From Acidimicrobiaceae bacterium (GTDB lineage: Bacteria; Actinomycetota; Acidimicrobiia; Acidimicrobiales; RAAP-2), in assembly GCA_003161255.1 (NCBI GenBank), contig PMOQ01000075.1, positions 1 through 64,000 on the forward strand: a stretch of 64,000 bases of DNA, read 5' to 3'. The position numbers and the translations under genes were made by a program. Of this stretch, positions 58,882 through 64,000 are shown piece after piece. Below the pieces are notes generated by a model. It saw only the letters and a program-made list of their open reading frames with translations, did not search any database and had not been told where the DNA came from. Position 1 is the first letter of the stretch; each line of letters begins with the position of its first letter.

Positions 58882-59889
58882 CTAGTCCGCCGTGCCGACC
58901 AGAACCGCGAGATCGGCGAGCCGACTTGAGTACCCCGACTCGTTGTCGTACCAACCGAGCACCTTGACCAAGTGACCGTGGGCCATCGTGAGTGCGGAGT
59001 CGAAGACGCACGAGGCAGGTGAGTTCACGATGTCGCTCGACACGAGGGGCTCTTCGGAATATTCGAGAAGCCCCGCGAGGCGACCAGATCGCGCCGCGGC
59101 GCGGTATGCCTCATTGATATCTCCGACGCTCGGTGTGGAGCGCAGCTGCGCGACAAGATCAGTGATCGATACGTCGGGCACCGGGACACGAAGTGCCAGG
59201 CCGTCGAGGTTGCCAGCCACATTCGGGAGGACGAGTCCGGTTGCCTTGGCCGCGCCGGTTGTGGTTGGCACAATGTTCATCGCCGCCCCTCGGGACCGTC
59301 GGGGGTCCTTGTTCAGCGCGTCGACGAGGCTCTGGTCGTCCGTGTAGGCGTGCACAGTGGTCATAAAGCCGTTTTCCAAGCCAAAGGCGTCATCGAGCAC
59401 CTTTACGAGAGGGGCCAGGCAGTTTGTTGTGCATGAGGCATTCGAGATGACGAAGTGCCGGGCCCGATCGAACGTATCCTCGTTCACTCCGATGACGAAC
59501 GTCGCGTCAGGGTTGGTGGCGGGCGCGGAGATCACAACACGGGTCGCGCCAGCTTCAAGGTGTTCGGCTGCCCTCTCCCTTTTGGTGTATTTGCCGGTCG
59601 ACTCGACGACGACATCGATCCCAAGCTCTTGCCACGGAAGATGCTTAGCCTCGGGTTCCGAAAGCATCTTGATGCGGTGTTTTCCGACGATCATCGCATC
59701 GCCGTCAACGTGTACAGGCTCGGGGTATCGACCATGCACGGAGTCTCGGGCGAACAGTCGGGCGAGTGCCTCGGCGGCACCAAGGTCGTTGATCGCCACG
59801 ACCTCGAGCCCAGGGTGAAAGGCCAGCGCCGAGCGCAGCAGAGACCGTCCGGTACGTCCGAATCCGTTGATCGCCAGTCGCACTGTCAT
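58882..59889 (-). CDS. gap: Type I glyceraldehyde-3-phosphate dehydrogenase
   Basis: VRLAINGFGRTGRSLLRSAL; FVISNASCTTNCLAPLVKVLDDAFGLENGFMTTVHAYTDDQ; KVLGWYDNESGYSSRLADL. Confidence 0.96.
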   Translation of the reverse strand: MTVRLAINGFGRTGRSLLRSALAFHPGLEVVAINDLGAAEALARLFARDSVHGRYPEPVHVDGDAMIVGKHRIKMLSEPEAKHLPWQELGIDVVVESTGKYTKRERAAEHLEAGATRVVISAPATNPDATFVIGVNEDTFDRARHFVISNASCTTNCLAPLVKVLDDAFGLENGFMTTVHAYTDDQSLVDALNKDPRRSRGAAMNIVPTTTGAAKATGLVLPNVAGNLDGLALRVPVPDVSITDLVAQLRSTPSVGDINEAYRAAARSGRLAGLLEYSEEPLVSSDIVNSPASCVFDSALTMAHGHLVKVLGWYDNESGYSSRLADLAVLVGTAD

Positions 59890-59960
59890 GGCTCGCTCTT
59901 TCGTCCGACAAGATCGACTGATCTCACCCCCCTCATGGTGCCTCTCTCACCGTGCTCGGG

Positions 59961-59980
59961 ATAGGGCCGAAGGTCACTCG
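59961..59980. promoter_or_regulatory. DosR-like box 7
   Basis: ATA-GGGCCGAAGGTCAC-TCG, about 72 bp upstream of the gap start (59889, - strand). Confidence 0.65.
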
Positions 59981-60160
59981 GCGTCACATTCCGCTGGTTG
60001 CCAGGACGGACCTGCAAGAGAGCAAGGCGGAGTTGAGAGGTGACGCCCGACCTTGAGGATCTTGCACCCCGACCGGTGGCGAAGACAGGGAGCTAGGTGC
60101 ACTCGGCGGAGGCCTCGGTGTCCGTCTGATTGCTTGAGTGGGTTCCCCTTCGGCGTCGGT

Positions 60161-61186
60161 TCACCAGCCGGTTCGGTTTTCCAGGACGGCGGCCCCGTTC
60201 ACTCTGTCGCTCGCAAGGTCCTCGAGGGCCTGGTCGGCCTGGTCCATCGGGTAGGAGATGGCCGAGACCCGAATCGGGATCCGGGCTGCGATCTCCAGAA
60301 AGTCGTTGCCGTCACGACGGGTGTTGGCGGTGACGCTGCAGAGGGTGCGCTCCTCGAAGAGGTGCCGCTCGTAGTTCAAGGCTGGGATGTCGCTCAGGTG
60401 GATGCCGGCGATGGCCAGGACGCCACCGCGGTCAAGGGCGGCCAAGGCCGGCGGGACCAGCGTCCCGACCGGGGCGAAGAGGATGGCGGCGTCGAGGGGT
60501 TCGGGTGGTGGGTCTGCCTCGTGGCCGGCGCTTGTCGCCCCCAGTTCCAAGGCCAGCCGCTGGGCATCGACCGACCGGGTGAGCACATGGACCCGCGCCC
60601 CTTCGGCCAAGGCGACCTGGGCGGTGAGGTGAGCCGAACCGCCGAACCCGTAGATCCCGAGTCGCCCGCCCGGTGGAAGCTGAGAGCGGCGGAGGGCCCG
60701 GTAACCGATGATGCCTGCGCACAGCAGCGGTGCTGCCTCTTGGTCGGTGAAAGTGCCCGGGATGGCATAGGCAAAGCGCTCATCGACGACCACGTACTCG
60801 GCGTAACCACCGTCGAGGTCCCAGCCCGTGAACAGGGGCGCGATGCACAGGTTCTCTCGGCTGGCGGTGCAGAATCGGCACGTCCCACAGGTGCGGGCGA
60901 GCCACGGGACGGCTATCCGATCTCCCTCTTCGAAGCGGGAGCATGCCGGACCGATCTCATCGACGACGCCGACCACCTCATGGCCCGGTATGACGAGGTG
61001 CTCTTTGGGGGAGAGATCGCCCTCGGCGAGGTGCAGGTCGGTACGACAGACACCACACACACGGACGTGGACGCGCAGCTGTCCTCTACCTGGACGCGGA
61101 ATGGGCCGCTCGATGCGCCTCAATGGCTTGCCGCCGATTGGTCCGGGAGCGTCCACCGCCCATGCGTGCATCATTCCTGGTGTCAT
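60161..61186 (-). CDS. Zinc-dependent alcohol dehydrogenase family protein
   Basis: VRVCGVCRTDLHLAEGDLSPKEHLVIPGHEVVGVVDEIGPACSRFEEGDRIAVPWLARTCGTCRFCTASRENLCIAPLFTGWDLDGGYAEYV. Confidence 0.94.
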   Translation of the reverse strand: MTPGMMHAWAVDAPGPIGGKPLRRIERPIPRPGRGQLRVHVRVCGVCRTDLHLAEGDLSPKEHLVIPGHEVVGVVDEIGPACSRFEEGDRIAVPWLARTCGTCRFCTASRENLCIAPLFTGWDLDGGYAEYVVVDERFAYAIPGTFTDQEAAPLLCAGIIGYRALRRSQLPPGGRLGIYGFGGSAHLTAQVALAEGARVHVLTRSVDAQRLALELGATSAGHEADPPPEPLDAAILFAPVGTLVPPALAALDRGGVLAIAGIHLSDIPALNYERHLFEERTLCSVTANTRRDGNDFLEIAARIPIRVSAISYPMDQADQALEDLASDRVNGAAVLENRTGW

Positions 61187-61399
61187 CCGCGAAACCCCGA
61201 TCGATTCTCAGTCCTCGACTATGACGCGAACGGCCGGCACGCCGAGATCGGCCTCTAGGCACACGCCCTGTCCTCGGTTCGCGACCGTCAGTGGGTCGGG
61301 GTTGCTGAGCCCTGTTGGCTCGTCATCTCGACCACCTCCAGGTGACGGTACGCCGATCACCCGTCGTCGGGCAGGGTCGAATGCCCCGATCTTGAGCTC

Positions 61400-61419
61400 C
61401 GAATGACCATTGCCCCTAG
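61400..61419. promoter_or_regulatory. DosR-like box 8
   Basis: ATGACCATTGCCCC (reverse complement GGGGCAATGGTCAT), 33-36 bp upstream of GTG 61452. Confidence 0.5.
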
Positions 61420-61451
61420 CGGTCCGGCCCGACGGTTGGGACGATGGGGGA

Positions 61452-64000
61452 GTGAGCCCGCGTCGATACCGTGCCCCGGAGGTTCCCGACTCGACCTTCG
61501 AGGCGGTCATCTTCGACTGGGACGGCACCGCGGTCCCAGACCGGCAAGCCGACGCAACGGCGGTACGCGGTCGGGTCGAGGGGCTCTGTAGGGCGGGGGT
61601 ACACGTGTTCGTCGTGAGCGGCACGCATGTCGAGAACATCGACGGCCAGCTCGAGGCCAGGCCACGGGGTCCGGGACAACTGTACCTGTGCTGCAACCGG
61701 GGCTCCGAGGTCTTCGAGGTCACCGGAAAGGGTCCAGTTCTCGTGTCCCGGCGCGTCGCCAGTACCGACGAAGACCGAGCGCTCGACCGGGCGGCCGAGG
61801 GGACCGTTGAGCGGCTCCGGACGCGAGGTTTGGAAGCCAAAGTGGTGACCCAGCGGCTCAATCGCCGCAAGATCGATCTCATCCCCCTTCCGGAATTGGC
61901 CGATCCCAAGAAGGCGGACATCGACTTGCTCGCCGATGCGGTCAGCGCTCGGCTGGCCACGGCCGGGATCGCGGACCTGGCCGAGGTGGTCGCCCTCGCC
62001 GGCGACGCCGCGCGCGCGGGCGGGTTGGTCGACCCGCGGATCACGAGCGACGTGAAGCACGTGGAGATCGGGCTGACCGACAAATCGGACTCAGCCCGGT
62101 TCGCGGCCAGCTGGCTGGCCGCGCGAGGCGTCACCGGTGCGCTGGTACTGATCGGGGGTGACGAGCTCGGACCCATCGGTGGGGTGGCCGGAAGCGATTC
62201 GATGATGTTGGTGGACGCTTTCGCTCGTGCCACGGTGGTGTCGGTGGGGATCGAGCCTGGTGGCGTCCCCACTCCGGTGGTGCACCTGGGCGGCGGCCCA
62301 GCCCGTTTCGCGGAGCTGCTCGACGGCCAGCTCGGACGCCGAGCCGGCCACCGGGTACCCCAGATCGACCCGGACCCAGCCTGGGTCGTCGCGCTGCCCA
62401 ACGTCCAGGCCAAGGAACGAGTCGCCGAGGCGCTCGGCACTCTCGGCAACGGCTTCGCCGCGACGCGAGGCTCCCGGGAAGAGGACGGACCCGGGACCTC
62501 GCCGCTCTTCCTGGTGAGTGGGGTCTACACCGAGGACAACCGCTTGGTCCCCGGGCCGACCTGGACCGGCCTCGAACTGGAAAGCGGTCACGACCGATCC
62601 ACCGAGCGCCGGTTGCTCGACCTGCGTACCGGTGTCCTGGTCCGTTCCGGGAACGACGGAAAGGGGCTGCGGTCCATGCGCTTTGTCTCCGCCGCCTCGC
62701 CTCACGCCATGGCTTTGCGAGCCGAGGCGGTCGAGCCCTGCCTTGAGCCCGGCGACCCGCTGCGGCCGCCCGGAGACACCGTGGACTTCGAACGAGAAGA
62801 CCGAGGTGAGGTGCGCATGGCCCGGACGGGTCAGAGCGGTCACGAGATCGCAGTGGCCACCCGCGAACGCGTTGGGACTGTGGCCGGCCGGCGGGTGGTC
62901 GAACGGATGGCCGCTTGGGCCGCTGGCTCTGGCCAGAAGAGCTTCGACGACGCTGAACGGCAGCTCCTGGAGGTCGAAGCGATGGGCTTCGACCAACTGC
63001 TGGCCGGGCACAGAGAAGCGTGGACGGGCCGGTGGACAGACGCACAGGTAGTGATCGATGGGGACCCCGAGGCCGAACTGGCGGCGCGGTTCAGTCTGTT
63101 CCACCTCCTGTCGGCGGCCTCCGACACCGGGGAGAGTGCGGTTGGGGCCCGCGGATTGACCGGCGACGCCTACGCGGGACATGTCTTTTGGGACGCCGAC
63201 GTCTTCGTGTTGCCGGCGCTGGCGGCCATCCGGCCAGCGGCGGCGCGGGCAATGCTCGAATACCGCATCCGCCGCCTCCCTGCAGCCCGGGCCACCGCCA
63301 TCGGCCTGGGATTGCAAGGGGCCCGCTTCCCCTGGGAGTCGGCCGGTGACGGGAGCGACGTCACGCCCCGTCAAGTGATCGGACTTCACGGCGAGATCAT
63401 CCCGATCACCACCGGCCCCCACGAAGAACACATCGTGGCTGACATTGCCTGGTCGGCGGCGCGCTACGCGGCGTGGACGGGGGACGAGCACTTCCTGGCC
63501 GGAGCTGGACGCGACCTGCTCGTCGACACCGCCCGCTACTGGTCCAGCCGAATTCGGACCGATGCGGAGGGCCGTGGCCACCTCTTCGGGGTCGAGGGCC
63601 CCGACGAGTACCACGAGGTGGTCGACGACAACGCGTACACCAACGTTATGGCCCGTTGGAATTTGTCCCAAGGCGCGAAGTTCCTCGCGAAGACCGACCC
63701 CGCCTCCCCGGAGGCCCGCCGGTGGCTCATCCAGGCCGAGGGGTTGGTCGACGGGTGGAACTCCGAGCGGGGTCTCTACGAGCAGTTCGCGGGGTACTTC
63801 GACTTGGAGCCGCTGCTCATGTCCGATGTTGCCGCGCCGCCGGTCGCAGTCGACGTGCTGCTCGGTCCGGGGCGGGTGGCCGGCTCTCAGCTCATCAAAC
63901 AGGCCGACGTGATGATGCTCCATCACCTGGTGCCAGAAGAGGTGGTGGCCGGGTCGCTCGGCCCGTGCCTCGCCTTCTATGAGCCTCGGACCGCGCACGG
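61452..64000 (+). CDS. Second HAD-GH65 fusion protein, 3' truncated by window edge
   Basis: Frame open from GTG 61452 to window end (absent from the ORF track because no stop): FEAVIFDWDGTAVPDRQADATAVRGRVEGLCRAGVHVFVVSGTH... (HAD), then AGHVFWDADVFVLPALAAIRPAAARAMLEYRIRRLPAARATA...FGVEGPDEYHEVVDDNAYTNVMARWNL...LIKQADVMMLHHLVPEEV (GH65). Confidence 0.88.
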   Translation, partial: MSPRRYRAPEVPDSTFEAVIFDWDGTAVPDRQADATAVRGRVEGLCRAGVHVFVVSGTHVENIDGQLEARPRGPGQLYLCCNRGSEVFEVTGKGPVLVSRRVASTDEDRALDRAAEGTVERLRTRGLEAKVVTQRLNRRKIDLIPLPELADPKKADIDLLADAVSARLATAGIADLAEVVALAGDAARAGGLVDPRITSDVKHVEIGLTDKSDSARFAASWLAARGVTGALVLIGGDELGPIGGVAGSDSMMLVDAFARATVVSVGIEPGGVPTPVVHLGGGPARFAELLDGQLGRRAGHRVPQIDPDPAWVVALPNVQAKERVAEALGTLGNGFAATRGSREEDGPGTSPLFLVSGVYTEDNRLVPGPTWTGLELESGHDRSTERRLLDLRTGVLVRSGNDGKGLRSMRFVSAASPHAMALRAEAVEPCLEPGDPLRPPGDTVDFEREDRGEVRMARTGQSGHEIAVATRERVGTVAGRRVVERMAAWAAGSGQKSFDDAERQLLEVEAMGFDQLLAGHREAWTGRWTDAQVVIDGDPEAELAARFSLFHLLSAASDTGESAVGARGLTGDAYAGHVFWDADVFVLPALAAIRPAAARAMLEYRIRRLPAARATAIGLGLQGARFPWESAGDGSDVTPRQVIGLHGEIIPITTGPHEEHIVADIAWSAARYAAWTGDEHFLAGAGRDLLVDTARYWSSRIRTDAEGRGHLFGVEGPDEYHEVVDDNAYTNVMARWNLSQGAKFLAKTDPASPEARRWLIQAEGLVDGWNSERGLYEQFAGYFDLEPLLMSDVAAPPVAVDVLLGPGRVAGSQLIKQADVMMLHHLVPEEVVAGSLGPCLAFYEPRTAH

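Noticed and set aside
62091-63998. 635-aa minus-strand ORF
   Set aside because: Antisense shadow of the HAD-GH65 gene on the plus strand.
1-64000. CRISPR arrays, tRNA/rRNA genes, intact prophage or complete transposon
   Set aside because: No regularly spaced repeats, no recognisable RNA genes, and only one decayed transposase fragment found by eye; a tool search (tRNAscan, Infernal, minced) would be needed for certainty.

Overview
GC-rich actinobacterial-type chromosomal segment (Acidimicrobiia-like is an inference from style only), densely coding, with no rRNA, tRNA or CRISPR array recognised. From left to right: the end of a repeat-containing surface protein; an MFS exporter; a PF03640-type lipoprotein beside a decayed paralogue; a lipid/acyl-CoA catabolism cluster (SDRs, acyl-CoA synthetase, acyl-CoA dehydrogenase, and further on an APH-like phosphotransferase plus a DUF7064/7065-like protein); a secreted 14-repeat beta-propeller protein; catalase; a secreted GH5 endoglycoceramidase-like enzyme; tryptophanase; an ECF sigma factor with a membrane partner; PadR and two TetR/MFS efflux modules; a GAF-GGDEF-EAL protein and two GAF-ANTAR regulators; a WxL/DUF916-like secreted pair; an SGNH acyltransferase; and an HtrA-like protease. 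The most interesting part is about 47.5-64 kb. It appears to be a hypoxia/dormancy-type island. I found eight copies of a 14-bp near-palindrome (GGGnC-N4-GKC-MY, e.g. GGGACTTTGGTCCC, GGGCCAAAGGTCCC, GGGCCGAAGGTCCC). It resembles the core of the mycobacterial DosR/DevR box, and seven copies lie within about 20-125 bp upstream of gene starts. The genes belong to families typical of the DosR regulon: USP, CBS-domain proteins, DUF1918, PPOX-like protein, HAD-GH65 fusions, plus ADHs and GAPDH. No DosR/DosS pair is visible in the window. A second HAD-GH65 fusion runs off the right edge and is missing from the ORF track.
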